Assembly (NCBI GenBank): GCA_964479595.1
Contig: CAYZMU010000019.1
Location: forward strand, 1 to 22,972
DNA length: 22,972 bases
Direction of reading: 5' to 3'
Source of the DNA: Firm-04 sp964479595
Lineage (GTDB): Bacteria > Bacillota > Clostridia > Oscillospirales > Ruminococcaceae
Part shown: positions 1 through 7,210 of the stretch, piece by piece
Numbering within the stretch: the first letter of the stretch is position 1
How the letters are laid out: each line of letters opens with the position of its first letter
Made by a program: the position numbers and the translations under genes
Notes under the pieces: generated by a model
Told to the model about the DNA's origin: nothing
What the model saw: the letters and a program-made list of their open reading frames with translations, nothing else
Databases searched by the model: none

Positions 1-14
1 AGGAGGAAAATGAG

Positions 15-1652
15 GTGCCGATACTGGATATTTTGGAGCGCAACGCGGCGCTGTACGGAGGCGACATCGCGCTGACGGAGCTAAACCCGTCCATACTGGA
101 GCCAAGGCGCGTCACGTGGAAAGAATACGACCTGATTGAGCCGCGCAGGCCCAACTACTACCGCAGAGAGATTACCTGGAAAGTGTTCAATGAGAAGGCG
201 AACCGCTTCGCGCATTTTCTCATCTCGCGGGGCGTGAAAAAGGGCGACAAAGTGGCGATTCTGCTGATGAACTGCATTGAGTGGCTGCCCATTTACTTCG
301 GGATTCTCAAAGTCGGGGCGGTCGCGGTGCCGCTGAATTTCCGCTACGCCGCCGACGAGATTGCCTATTGTCTGAAACTCGCGGATGTCTCGGTGCTGGT
401 GTTCGGGCCGGAGTTTATCGGGCGGATTGAGGAGCTGGCGGACGGGCTGGAGGGCAAAGTCATGCTGCTCTACGCGGGGCAGAACACGCCGAGTTTCGCG
501 GAGAGCTATGACGCGCTGACGGCGAACTTCCCGAGCAATTCCCCCTCCGTTTTCCTGACGGATTCCGATGACGCCGCCATCTATTTTTCCTCGGGCACGA
601 CGGGTTTTCCCAAGGCGATTCTGCACAACCACGAGAGCCTCATGCACGCCTGCAAGGTCGAGCAGGCGCACCACTCCCAGACCAAGGACGACGTCTTTCT
701 GTGCATTCCGCCGCTCTATCACACGGGCGCGAAGATGCACTGGTTCGGCAGTTTCGGCGTCGGGGGCAGGGCGGTGCTGCTCAGCGGTGTAAAACCCGAC
801 GTGATTTTAGACGCCGTCTCCTCGGAGCACTGCACGATTGTCTGGCTGCTGGTGCCGTGGGCGCAGGATATTCTGGACGCCATCGAGAGCGGGGCGGTCA
901 CGCTGAGCGACTATGAACTCTCGCAGTGGCGGCTCATGCACATCGGCGCGCAGCCCGTGCCGCCGAGCCTTATCACGCGCTGGAAGAAATATTTCCCCAA
1001 CCACCAGTACGACACCAACTACGGCCTCAGTGAGTCCATAGGTCCCGGCGCGCTGCATCTGGGCGTGGAGAATATCCACAAGGTCGGTTCCATCGGCAAG
1101 GCGGGCTACGGCTGGGAGAGCAAGATTATTGACGAGCAGGGCGACCCGGTCCCGCGCGGGGAAGTGGGGGAGCTTTGCGTGAAAGGCCCGGGCGTGATGA
1201 CCTGCTACTACCACGACGAGGCGGCGACCAAAGAGGTCTTAAGCCCCGACGGGTGGCTCAAAACGGGCGATATGGCGCGCGAGGACGAGGACGGTTTCGT
1301 CTGGCTCGTGGACCGCAAGAAGGACGTCATCATCACGGGCGGGGAGAATCTCTATCCCGTGCAGATTGAGGACTTTATCCGCACCAATCCGCTTGTCAAG
1401 GACGTCGCGGTGATAGGGCTGCCCGACAAGCGTCTGGGGGAGATTGCCGCCGCGATTATCTCGCTCAAGGACGGCTGCGAATGCTCCGAGGAGGAGATGA
1501 CGCGCTTCTGCGAGGCGCTGCCGCGCTACAAACGCCCCAGAAAGATCATTTTCGCGGAAGTCCCGCGCAACCCCACGGGGAAGATTGAGAAGCCCAAGCT
1601 CCGGACCATGTACGGCGCGGAGCATATGGTGGACAAAGAGAACAGAGGATGA
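15..1652 (+). CDS. AMP-forming acyl-CoA synthetase / class I adenylate-forming ligase
   Basis: This 545-aa protein should activate a carboxylic acid with ATP to an acyl-adenylate and then form the CoA thioester; the substrate cannot be told from sequence. Adenylation motifs appear in order: the phosphate-binding loop YFSSGTTGFPK (residues 190-200), YGLSES (336-341), the hinge region GWLKTGDM (413-420) with DRKKDVIITGGENLYP (433-448), and the C-terminal PTGKIEK with catalytic Lys at about 523. The length is normal for the family. The start is GTG, eight bases after AGGAGG at 1-6. The N-terminus (residues 29-58) carries an unusual near-duplication, EPRRVTWK then EPRRPNYYRREITWK, ahead of the standard N-domain. 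The stop overlaps the start of the following lipoprotein gene (ATGA), so the two are probably cotranslated. The family is certain; a fatty-acid or aromatic-acid substrate is only a guess. Confidence 0.93.
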   Translation: MPILDILERNAALYGGDIALTELNPSILEPRRVTWKEYDLIEPRRPNYYRREITWKVFNEKANRFAHFLISRGVKKGDKVAILLMNCIEWLPIYFGILKVGAVAVPLNFRYAADEIAYCLKLADVSVLVFGPEFIGRIEELADGLEGKVMLLYAGQNTPSFAESYDALTANFPSNSPSVFLTDSDDAAIYFSSGTTGFPKAILHNHESLMHACKVEQAHHSQTKDDVFLCIPPLYHTGAKMHWFGSFGVGGRAVLLSGVKPDVILDAVSSEHCTIVWLLVPWAQDILDAIESGAVTLSDYELSQWRLMHIGAQPVPPSLITRWKKYFPNHQYDTNYGLSESIGPGALHLGVENIHKVGSIGKAGYGWESKIIDEQGDPVPRGEVGELCVKGPGVMTCYYHDEAATKEVLSPDGWLKTGDMAREDEDGFVWLVDRKKDVIITGGENLYPVQIEDFIRTNPLVKDVAVIGLPDKRLGEIAAAIISLKDGCECSEEEMTRFCEALPRYKRPRKIIFAEVPRNPTGKIEKPKLRTMYGAEHMVDKENRG

Positions 1653-2044
1653 AAAAGAGGAAGGCTTTGCTGTGCGCGCTCGCGGCTTTGAGCCTTTGCG
1701 GCTGCGGCGGCGATAGTGAGGAAATGCGCTATATCAAGACCTCGGAGCTCTACGACACCATCACGGATATGTATCAGCATCCCGACGACTATGTAGGGCA
1801 GAACTACCACATGGTCGGCACGCTCTACCCCGCCAAGGACAGCGCCGGCGAGACGTTCTATTCCATCTACGCGGAGGGCAAAGACGGCGGCGAGGGCATC
1901 GGGATTGAGCTTTCCAAGCAGGATATGAGCGGCTTTTCGGACTACGACACCGTGACGGTGGAGGGCAAATTAACCGTGGAAAGCGACGGGGACACGCGCT
2001 ATCTGCTGCTCAATACCACGCTCCTTGAAAAGCGGCAGGAATAG
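1649..2044 (+). CDS. Small putative lipoprotein, function unknown
   Basis: This 131-aa protein begins with a basic n-region (MKKRK), a short hydrophobic core and the lipobox-like LCGC with Cys at residue 19. It should therefore be lipidated and anchored on the outer face of the membrane. The mature part is about 110 aa, acidic and beta-rich. The pattern YVGQNYHMVGTLYP ... FYSIYAEG ... YDTVTVEGKLTVES suggests a small OB-like barrel, but this is inferred from pattern only. The start ATG overlaps the stop of the upstream ligase gene by four bases and has only a weak AGAGG ahead of it, so translational coupling is likely. The next gene starts about 10 bases downstream. I recognise no specific family. 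Confidence 0.8.
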   Translation: MKKRKALLCALAALSLCGCGGDSEEMRYIKTSELYDTITDMYQHPDDYVGQNYHMVGTLYPAKDSAGETFYSIYAEGKDGGEGIGIELSKQDMSGFSDYDTVTVEGKLTVESDGDTRYLLLNTTLLEKRQE

Positions 2045-2054
2045 GGGGATTGCG

Positions 2055-3131
2055 ATGAAAAAACTGGGCTTTGGCTTCATGCGGCTGCCGCTTCTGCCCT
2101 CGGGGGACTTTGACCGCGAGCAGATTTGCGGGATGGTCGATACTTTTTTGGAGCGCGGCTTTGTCTACTTTGACACGGCGTATATGTACCACGGCGGCAA
2201 ATCCGAAGGAATGCTCAGAGAGGCGCTCACCGCGCGGCACCCTAGGGAAAGTTTTCTGCTCGCGGATAAGCTGCCGACCATGTATCTCAAGAAACCTTCT
2301 GACTGCGCGCGGATTTTTAAGGAACAGCTTTCGCGCTGCGGCGTTTCGTATTTTGACTATTACCTGCTGCACTGCCTTGATAAGGATAATTACGAAATCG
2401 CGAAGAAATGCGGGGCGTTTGACTTTCAGAAGAAACTGCTGCGCGAGGGCAAAATCCGCCACATGGGCTTTTCCTTCCACGATTCCCCGGAGCTTTTGGA
2501 CCGCATTCTCACGGAGCATGAGGAAACGGAGTTTGTGCAGCTGCAGATAAACTATCTCGACTGGGAGGACGCGCGGGTGCAGTCGCGGCGCTGTCTGGAA
2601 ACCGCGCGCAGACACGGCAAGCCCGTCATCGTGATGGAGCCCGTCAAGGGCGGCACGCTCGCGAAATTGCCCCCGAACGCCGAACATCTCTTTCGCGCTT
2701 ACAGCAACGCCTCCGCCGCCTCGTGGGCGCTGCGCTTTGCCGCCTCGCGGGAAGGGGTCATGATGGTGCTGAGCGGCATGAACACGCTGGAACAGTTAAA
2801 AGACAATACCGAAACCATGCGCGATTTTCGCCCGCTCAGCGAGGAGGAGCTGCGCCGCTGCGAGCGGGTGCGGGCGATTCTCACAAACGATATCAAAATC
2901 CCCTGCACGGGCTGCCGCTACTGTACCGACGGCTGTCCTCAGCACATCGCGATACCCGATTTGTTCGCCGCGTACAGCAAAGGCGCCGAAAAGGCGGAAT
3001 ACAGCCGCGTTCTGGAACATTCCGCGCGCGCGGGGGATTGTGTGCGCTGCGGTTCCTGCGAGAAACACTGTCCGCAGCATCTGCCTGTGCGGGAACTGCT
3101 GGAGGAAGTCGCGGCGAAATACGAAACATAA
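2055..3131 (+). CDS. Aldo/keto reductase with C-terminal double 4Fe-4S ferredoxin domain
   Basis: This 358-aa cytosolic oxidoreductase has two parts. Residues 1-275 form an aldo/keto reductase barrel with the expected tetrad: D40 (in YFDTAYMYH), Y45, K72 (LADKLP) and H106 (LLHCLD). Residues 284-339 form a bacterial ferredoxin-like tail with two clusters, C284-x2-C287-x2-C290-x3-C294 and C329-x2-C332-x2-C335-x3-C339. Fe-S-tailed aldo/keto reductases are common in anaerobic Firmicutes, but their substrates are mostly unknown. The fusion suggests electron exchange with ferredoxin-type partners. The start at 2055 is chosen over an in-frame ATG at 2025 because GGGGG sits just upstream (2045-2049) and the protein then begins MKKLGFGFMRLP, as in the family. 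It belongs to the operon with the ligase and lipoprotein genes. Confidence 0.93.
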   Translation: MKKLGFGFMRLPLLPSGDFDREQICGMVDTFLERGFVYFDTAYMYHGGKSEGMLREALTARHPRESFLLADKLPTMYLKKPSDCARIFKEQLSRCGVSYFDYYLLHCLDKDNYEIAKKCGAFDFQKKLLREGKIRHMGFSFHDSPELLDRILTEHEETEFVQLQINYLDWEDARVQSRRCLETARRHGKPVIVMEPVKGGTLAKLPPNAEHLFRAYSNASAASWALRFAASREGVMMVLSGMNTLEQLKDNTETMRDFRPLSEEELRRCERVRAILTNDIKIPCTGCRYCTDGCPQHIAIPDLFAAYSKGAEKAEYSRVLEHSARAGDCVRCGSCEKHCPQHLPVRELLEEVAAKYET

Positions 3132-3166
3132 GAAACAAAGCTATCAGACGAAACGGAGAACATTTT

Positions 3167-3808
3167 ATGAAGACATCGCAATATACAGAAATGACAGGGA
3201 CAAAACTGCTCGACGGCATCCGCCGCAAGCACACCAGACGCGCGGCGGGGAACGCCCTTTTTACGCTGGCGCTCGCGGCGGCGGTGGTCTTTGTGGTCTA
3301 TTACACCATTTTCCGCATGGGGCAGTGGCTGTGGGGCGCGATTGAACTCGCGGTGCTGGGTCTGCTGCTCTACGTGGCGCTCAAAAACATGACGGAATCC
3401 TTCCCCGCGGCGCGGGCTCCGGAAACACGACCCATGTTCAGAAAATACGGCACGGCGGACGAAATCGCCAGAAATATCGCGGAGGGCAAGATTGTCGTGG
3501 AAAACCCCCGCGCGCTGATTACGGACCGCTGCCTGCTTTCCCCGAAGGATTTGGAATCCTATATGCCCCTTGAGAGTGTTTCGCTGCTCTATCAGACCGA
3601 ACACCGCACGGACGGCATTCGCCAGTCTCTGACCGCGCACGACGCGTGGGGAGACATCTTCCACTACGATTTCCCCGACAGCAAAGCCCACCGCGACGAC
3701 GTCACGCTGGCGATGTACACGCTAAAGCCCCTTTTGCGGCCCGAGTGCCTGTTCGGCTATACCGCGGAGAATATAAAAGCCGCCGGGCAAAACGCCAAGA
3801 AACTCTGA
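3167..3808 (+). CDS. Two-TM membrane protein of unknown function
   Basis: This 213-aa protein has a short basic N-terminus (LLDGIRRKHTRRA), two closely spaced membrane segments (about residues 26-47 and 52-70), and a soluble C-terminal part of about 140 aa. The soluble part contains FRKYGTADEIARNIAEG followed by a beta-rich stretch (ENPRALITDRCLLSPKD) that looks faintly like bacterial PH-type or short-chain membrane-associated domains. That resemblance is pattern-level only. The start at 3167 is set by ACGGAGAA six bases upstream; the reading frame is open further upstream, but that stretch overlaps the reductase gene in another frame. It is the last gene before the terminator at 3820-3850, about 35 bp after the reductase stop. 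I do not recognise a named function. Confidence 0.8.
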   Translation: MKTSQYTEMTGTKLLDGIRRKHTRRAAGNALFTLALAAAVVFVVYYTIFRMGQWLWGAIELAVLGLLLYVALKNMTESFPAARAPETRPMFRKYGTADEIARNIAEGKIVVENPRALITDRCLLSPKDLESYMPLESVSLLYQTEHRTDGIRQSLTAHDAWGDIFHYDFPDSKAHRDDVTLAMYTLKPLLRPECLFGYTAENIKAAGQNAKKL

Positions 3809-3819
3809 AACACCAAAAA

Positions 3820-3850
3820 CCGCCCCCTGAAAGTTCAGAGGGCGGATTTT
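3820..3850. terminator. Bidirectional intrinsic terminator between convergent genes
   Basis: The hairpin arms are CCGCCCCCTGAA (3820-3831) and TTCAGAGGGCGG (3834-3845), with one C/A mismatch. On the + strand TTTT (3847-3850) follows. On the - strand the complement of the A-run at 3815-3819 gives a T-run. It lies between the stop of the + gene ending at 3808 and the stop of the - gene ending at 3866. Confidence 0.85.
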
Positions 3851-3865
3851 GCGCTATGAGAAATC

Positions 3866-4534
3866 TCAGATGAAGTAGTCGCAGAAGTGCTGCAGCGCGT
3901 CCGCGACAGAGTCCATGACTTCAATCACCCCGTCGCGCTCCTCAAAGACTTTCCCGTGCGGGCTTTCGGCTTTCATCCGGGCGAACACGGTGTCAAAGTC
4001 CGGCACGAACGTGTCGGGGTGGTTCTGCGCGTCCGTGCAGCGCGCTCTGAGCGCCTCAGCGGTGACATGGCCCGTCTCGCGGCGCAGCCCCCAGTACGCG
4101 CGCAGGATTTTGCGCGGGGGCGCGGCGTCCTCACGCGGGCGCTGCCATTCCTCCCAGTAGTCCGGCCGCGGCGGGCGGTCCTGATTGGGTCTGCCGTAGG
4201 GCGGCCTCGGCGGNNNNNNNNNNNNNNNNNNNNNNNNNNNNNNNNNNNNNNNNNNNNNNNNNNNNNNNNNNNNNNNNNNNNNNNNNNNNNNNNNNNNNNN
4301 NNNNNNNNNNNNNGGCGGCGGTGCTTCATGGCGTGGCGGCGGAGGCGGAGCGTCCCTATGCGGAGGCGGCGGCCCGGGCTCGTCAAATTCGCTTGCGGCC
4401 TTGCGCAGCGCGTCCGCCACATAGCCCTTCACGAGCCGCTCGCCGATGTCCTCGAGGCTGTCGCCGGAGAGTTTCCTCGCCAGCTCAAATTTCTCCGCGA
4501 GCGCGTCGTCTATCGGAAACGAAACAGTTTTCAC
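3866..4534 (-). CDS. RHH-like N-terminus + proline-rich linker + unknown C-terminal domain (contains assembly gap)
   Basis: The N-terminal 45 residues (MKTVSFPIDDALAEKFELAR..., then SLEDIGERLVKGYVADALRK) fit a ribbon-helix-helix pattern: a short strand followed by two helices. A proline- and arginine-rich linker follows (PPPPHRDAPPPPPRHEAPP ... PPRPPYGRP), interrupted by 100 N. The C-terminal 80 or so residues are predicted helical (KILRAYWGLRRETGHVTAEALRARC ... VADALQHFCDYF), possibly a winged-helix-like fold; I do not recognise it. The true linker length is unknown, and frame continuity across the gap is assumed. The start is GTG at 4534, nine bases after AGGAGG (4544-4549), rather than the GTG at 4570, which lies upstream of the predicted transcription start. 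The gene follows rnfB by about 60 bp but has its own promoter. It may be a DNA-binding regulator; this is inference. Confidence 0.75.
   Translation of the reverse strand: MKTVSFPIDDALAEKFELARKLSGDSLEDIGERLVKGYVADALRKAASEFDEPGPPPPHRDAPPPPPRHEAPPXXXXXXXXXXXXXXXXXXXXXXXXXXXXXXXXXXPPRPPYGRPNQDRPPRPDYWEEWQRPREDAAPPRKILRAYWGLRRETGHVTAEALRARCTDAQNHPDTFVPDFDTVFARMKAESPHGKVFEERDGVIEVMDSVADALQHFCDYFI
4214..4313. other. Assembly gap (100 N)
   Basis: There are exactly 100 unknown bases, the conventional placeholder for a gap of unknown size. It falls inside the proline-rich coding stretch of the - strand gene at 3866-4534. Both flanks are GGCGGC-type proline-codon repeats, which explains a failed assembly here. 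Confidence 0.97.
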
Positions 4535-4543
4535 GCGTATCAC

Positions 4544-4550
4544 CCTCCTT
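4544..4550 (-). promoter_or_regulatory. RBS deciding the start of the RHH-like gene
   Basis: On the - strand AAGGAGG (4550-4544) lies nine bases before GTG at 4534. It falls inside the longer reading frame that begins at 4570, which argues for the shorter protein. Confidence 0.8.
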
Positions 4551-4560
4551 TTTGGTTTTA

Positions 4561-4589
4561 ATGATACCACGTTTTGCCCATTTTGTCAA
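4561..4589 (-). promoter_or_regulatory. Strong sigma-A-type promoter of the RHH-like gene
   Basis: Read on the - strand: TTGACA (4589-4584), a 17-base spacer ending in TGG, then TATCAT (4566-4561). This is a perfect -35, a five-of-six -10 and an extended TGn element. The -35 begins a few bases after the rnfB stop. Transcription would start near 4554, about 20 bases before the GTG start at 4534. Confidence 0.85.
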
Positions 4590-4593
4590 GCGC

Positions 4594-5397
4594 TCAGTCG
4601 GTGTCCTCGCAGCAGCAGATGGCGCCGGTGGGGCAGTTTTCGCGGCAGACGCCGCAGCCCGTGCATTTCTCGTAGTCAATGGACGCCAGACAGTCCGTCA
4701 CGGTGACGGCCTTGTTCAGGCATTTCTTCTCGCAGATCTTGCAGCCGATACAGCCGTTCTTGCAGCTCGATTTCGTCACCTTGCCCGTGTCGTGCGAGGA
4801 GCAGCGCACATCGTAATGCTTTTGCGTGGGCCGCAGGCTTAAAAGATGGTTGGGGCAGGCATTGACGCAGGCGCCGCACGCGACGCAAAGCCCCGGCTGG
4901 ATATCCGCGATGCCGTTTATCATGTGTATCGCGTCGTGGGTGCAGACTTTCGCGCAGTCGCCCAGACCGATACAGCCCCACGAACAGGCGTTGGAGCCGC
5001 CGAAGAGGCGCTTTGCCGCCTGACAGGATTCGATTCCCTGAAACTCGTATTTGAGCGTGATGGCGTTGCAGTTTCCGCGGCAGTGCAGCACGGCGATCTG
5101 CGGCTTTACCGCCATCGCCTCCGTTCCCATAATCTCCGCGACTTTCTTCGCCGTTTCCGTCCCGCCCGGCCGGCAGAGATTGGTTGCCGCACCCTTGGTC
5201 ACCACGGCGTCGGCGTAATCCGAACAGCCCGCGAAGCCGCAGGCGCCGCAGTTGGCGTGCGGGAGAATCTCGTCAATCTGTCCCACGCGCTCGTCCGTTT
5301 TCACCCGGAAGACCCTGCTGACGATGGTCAGCAGCACCCCGCTCAACAGCCCGATTCCCGTAAAGAGCAGAATCGGGATTCCGTATGTTTCCCACAT
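4594..5397 (-). CDS. rnfB: Rnf electron transport complex subunit B (ferredoxin-interacting Fe-S protein)
   Basis: This 267-aa protein is the presumed entry point for electrons from reduced ferredoxin into the membrane-bound ferredoxin:NAD+ oxidoreductase. It has one N-terminal membrane helix (about residues 7-28). The RnfB-type cluster region follows, NCGACGFAGCSDYADAV with C50, C53, C58 and C75. Then come several ferredoxin motifs: C142/C148/C152 region, CVACGACVNACP (171-182), CIGCKICEKKC (216-226) and CTGCGVCRENCP (245-256). The C-terminus ends in an extra CCC (261-263). Start ATG at 5397 has GGAGG upstream. It is the sixth gene of rnfCDGEAB, 25 bp after rnfA. The multi-cluster arrangement is typical of clostridial and acetogen RnfB rather than the shorter proteobacterial form. 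Confidence 0.96.
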   Translation of the reverse strand: MWETYGIPILLFTGIGLLSGVLLTIVSRVFRVKTDERVGQIDEILPHANCGACGFAGCSDYADAVVTKGAATNLCRPGGTETAKKVAEIMGTEAMAVKPQIAVLHCRGNCNAITLKYEFQGIESCQAAKRLFGGSNACSWGCIGLGDCAKVCTHDAIHMINGIADIQPGLCVACGACVNACPNHLLSLRPTQKHYDVRCSSHDTGKVTKSSCKNGCIGCKICEKKCLNKAVTVTDCLASIDYEKCTGCGVCRENCPTGAICCCEDTD

Positions 5398-5422
5398 ATC
5401 CGGCAGCCTCCGTTCCTTTGGT

Positions 5423-6019
5423 TTAAGCCCCGAGCCCCGAAAACGCGAGGAAACTCAGCGACACAATCGAGGCGGCGACCAGCGTGGAGGGAACGCCCTT
5501 GAACATCTTCGGGATATCCGCGCCCTCGAGTCTGGTGCGCACCCCCGCGAAAATCAGCAGCGCCAGCGTAAAGCCCACGCCCGCGCACGCCGCGTACAGC
5601 AGCGCCTTGCCAAACCCTGAGGCGAAACTCTCGCTCGCGGCGAATTGATCGACATTGAGCAGCGTCACCCCCAGCACGGCGCAGTTGGTCGTGATGAGCG
5701 GCAGGTAAATCCCGAGCGCGCGGTGCAGCGGCGGCAGCGCCTTGCGCATGACAATCTCCACCATCTGCACAAACAGCGCGATGACGAGGATAAACGTCAT
5801 GGTCTGGAGGTATTCCAGCCCGAAAGGCTTGAGCAGAAACACATAGATGGGGTAGGTAATCGCGGTGGAGCAGACCATCACGAAGATGACCGCAGCGCCC
5901 ATGCCCACGCTGTTGGAGACGTTCTTGGAGACGCCCAGAAACGGGCAGCAGCCCATAAACTTCGAAAGCACGAAGTTGTCCGTCAGAATGGCGGAAAGCA
6001 CGATGGCGAGAATACTCAT
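5423..6019 (-). CDS. rnfA: Rnf electron transport complex subunit A
   Basis: This 198-aa polytopic integral membrane protein is homologous to NqrE. It shows about six hydrophobic segments and the family signatures ILTDNFVLSKFMGCCPFLGVS near the N-terminus and LPLITTNCAVLGV in the middle. Together with RnfE it forms the membrane core that carries electrons across the membrane, through an Fe centre held by conserved Cys residues (known from the family; C24/C25 and the Cys of TTNCA are present). Start ATG overlaps the rnfE stop by four bases (ATGA), with GGGAGG nine bases upstream inside rnfE. Length is normal. Confidence 0.97.
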   Translation of the reverse strand: MSILAIVLSAILTDNFVLSKFMGCCPFLGVSKNVSNSVGMGAAVIFVMVCSTAITYPIYVFLLKPFGLEYLQTMTFILVIALFVQMVEIVMRKALPPLHRALGIYLPLITTNCAVLGVTLLNVDQFAASESFASGFGKALLYAACAGVGFTLALLIFAGVRTRLEGADIPKMFKGVPSTLVAASIVSLSFLAFSGLGA

Positions 6020-6699
6020 TTCGAGCAGCCTCCCTTCGAGGCGGCGCAGGATTCCGCGAGCGGACAGCCCTGACAGCCGATGGTTTCAGGCGGTTTTTTG
6101 CGCATCAGGCGGTTGAGCACGGCGATGACGATGCCCAGCACGAAGAACCCGCCCGGCGCGAGCGTCAGAATGGAGACGCAGTATTCGCCCGTAAGGGGAA
6201 TGCCGAACCATGTCCCCGCGCCGACAATCTCGCGCAGCGAGCCGACAATCAGCAGCGAGAGCGTAAAGCCCAGCCCCATGCCGAGCCCGTCGAGCGCGGA
6301 GCGGAAGACCCCGTTTTTGCAGGCGAACGCCTCCGCGCGGCCCAGAATGATGCAGTTGACCGTGATGAGGGAAAGAAACGTCCCCAGCGCGAGATAGAGA
6401 TCCGGCACGAACCCGTGCAGCAGAAACTCAATGACCGTCACAAAGCCCGCGATGATGACGATATAGGCGGGGAGCTTGACGGATTTGGGGATGACGTTGC
6501 GCAGCGCGGAGATGACGACATTCGAGCCCACCAGCACAAACGTCGTCGCGAGCCCCATGCCGAGCGCGTTCTTGGCCTCCTGCGTCACGGCGAGGGTGGG
6601 GCACATTCCCAGCAGCCCGATAAGGTTGGGGTTTTCGCGGAAAATGCCCTTGGTAAACTCCTTCCAGTAGGAGACCTCGTTCTTTGTTTTCTCAGCCAT
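6016..6699 (-). CDS. rnfE: Rnf electron transport complex subunit E
   Basis: This 227-aa polytopic membrane subunit is the paralogue and partner of RnfA. The opening SYWKEFTKGIFRENPNLIGL, LGMCPTLAVT and SLITVNCIILGRAEAFA are diagnostic. Start ATG at 6699 is chosen because GGGAGG lies just upstream and the protein then begins MAEKTKNEVSYW; an in-frame start at 6828 would run through rnfG. It overlaps the rnfG stop by eight bases and the rnfA start by four, indicating tight coupling. The C-terminus carries a small Cys-rich tail, CQGCPLAESCAASKGGC, absent from classical proteobacterial RnfE; it could bind metal or form disulfides. Confidence 0.96.
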   Translation of the reverse strand: MAEKTKNEVSYWKEFTKGIFRENPNLIGLLGMCPTLAVTQEAKNALGMGLATTFVLVGSNVVISALRNVIPKSVKLPAYIVIIAGFVTVIEFLLHGFVPDLYLALGTFLSLITVNCIILGRAEAFACKNGVFRSALDGLGMGLGFTLSLLIVGSLREIVGAGTWFGIPLTGEYCVSILTLAPGGFFVLGIVIAVLNRLMRKKPPETIGCQGCPLAESCAASKGGCSK

Positions 6700-7210
6700 T
6701 TTCAATCGCCTCCCGGTTTTCGGCGTACGCCGCGAGCGCCAGATTGACCCCGCTCTGAATGCCGCCGGAGGATTTTGTTGCCCCCGAAATCGCGTCGTAG
6801 CTGTCCTGCGGCTCTGCCCTGCCCTCAAACTGGCTTAAAAAGCTTTCCTCCTGCACTTTCGCCGCCTGTGTGGGCGAATCCTCAATCGACACGACCTTCA
6901 CCCCGCTGACCGCGCCGTTTTCGTCCAGCCCGATAAGCAGCCTCTGGCCGTCCTTTTCGTAGCCGCTGGAGGTGATGTCAAAGATCACGCGCCCTTTTTC
7001 GTCCTTGATGACCTGGTTTACCCCGTCGATTTCTATGTCCAGCGCGTTATACTCGCCCTCCCCGAACGCCTCGGTGAGGCTCTCCCGGAGCCGGTCCTCC
7101 TCCGCCTGCGCGATGGTGTCTTTCGTGGCGCTGTTGGCGAAGGCGAGCGCGGCGCTGATAATCGCGCAGATCACCGTCAGCACCAGCGGAGCCTTGATGG
7201 CCTCAGGCAT
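6692..7210 (-). CDS. rnfG: Rnf electron transport complex subunit G (FMN-binding)
   Basis: This 172-aa protein has one N-terminal membrane anchor (about residues 6-26) and an extracytoplasmic FMN-binding domain. The covalent flavinylation motif SGATKSS is present, with the acceptor Thr at about residue 145, so it should carry FMN attached by a phosphoester bond (known for RnfG and NqrC; attachment normally needs an ApbE-type flavin transferase, which is not in this window). Start ATG at 7210 overlaps the rnfD stop by eight bases and follows a GGAGG-like site inside rnfD. It sits in the standard clostridial position, third in the operon. Confidence 0.96.
   Translation of the reverse strand: MPEAIKAPLVLTVICAIISAALAFANSATKDTIAQAEEDRLRESLTEAFGEGEYNALDIEIDGVNQVIKDEKGRVIFDITSSGYEKDGQRLLIGLDENGAVSGVKVVSIEDSPTQAAKVQEESFLSQFEGRAEPQDSYDAISGATKSSGGIQSGVNLALAAYAENREAIENG

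Noticed and set aside
4214..4313. N run as a biological repeat or CRISPR array
   Set aside because: Exactly 100 N is a scaffold placeholder; the flanks are proline-codon repeats, not spaced direct repeats.
3887..4561. + strand open frame through the assembly gap
   Set aside because: It is kept open only by the N run and GC-rich DNA; the - strand frame has the promoter, ribosome binding site and sensible protein ends.
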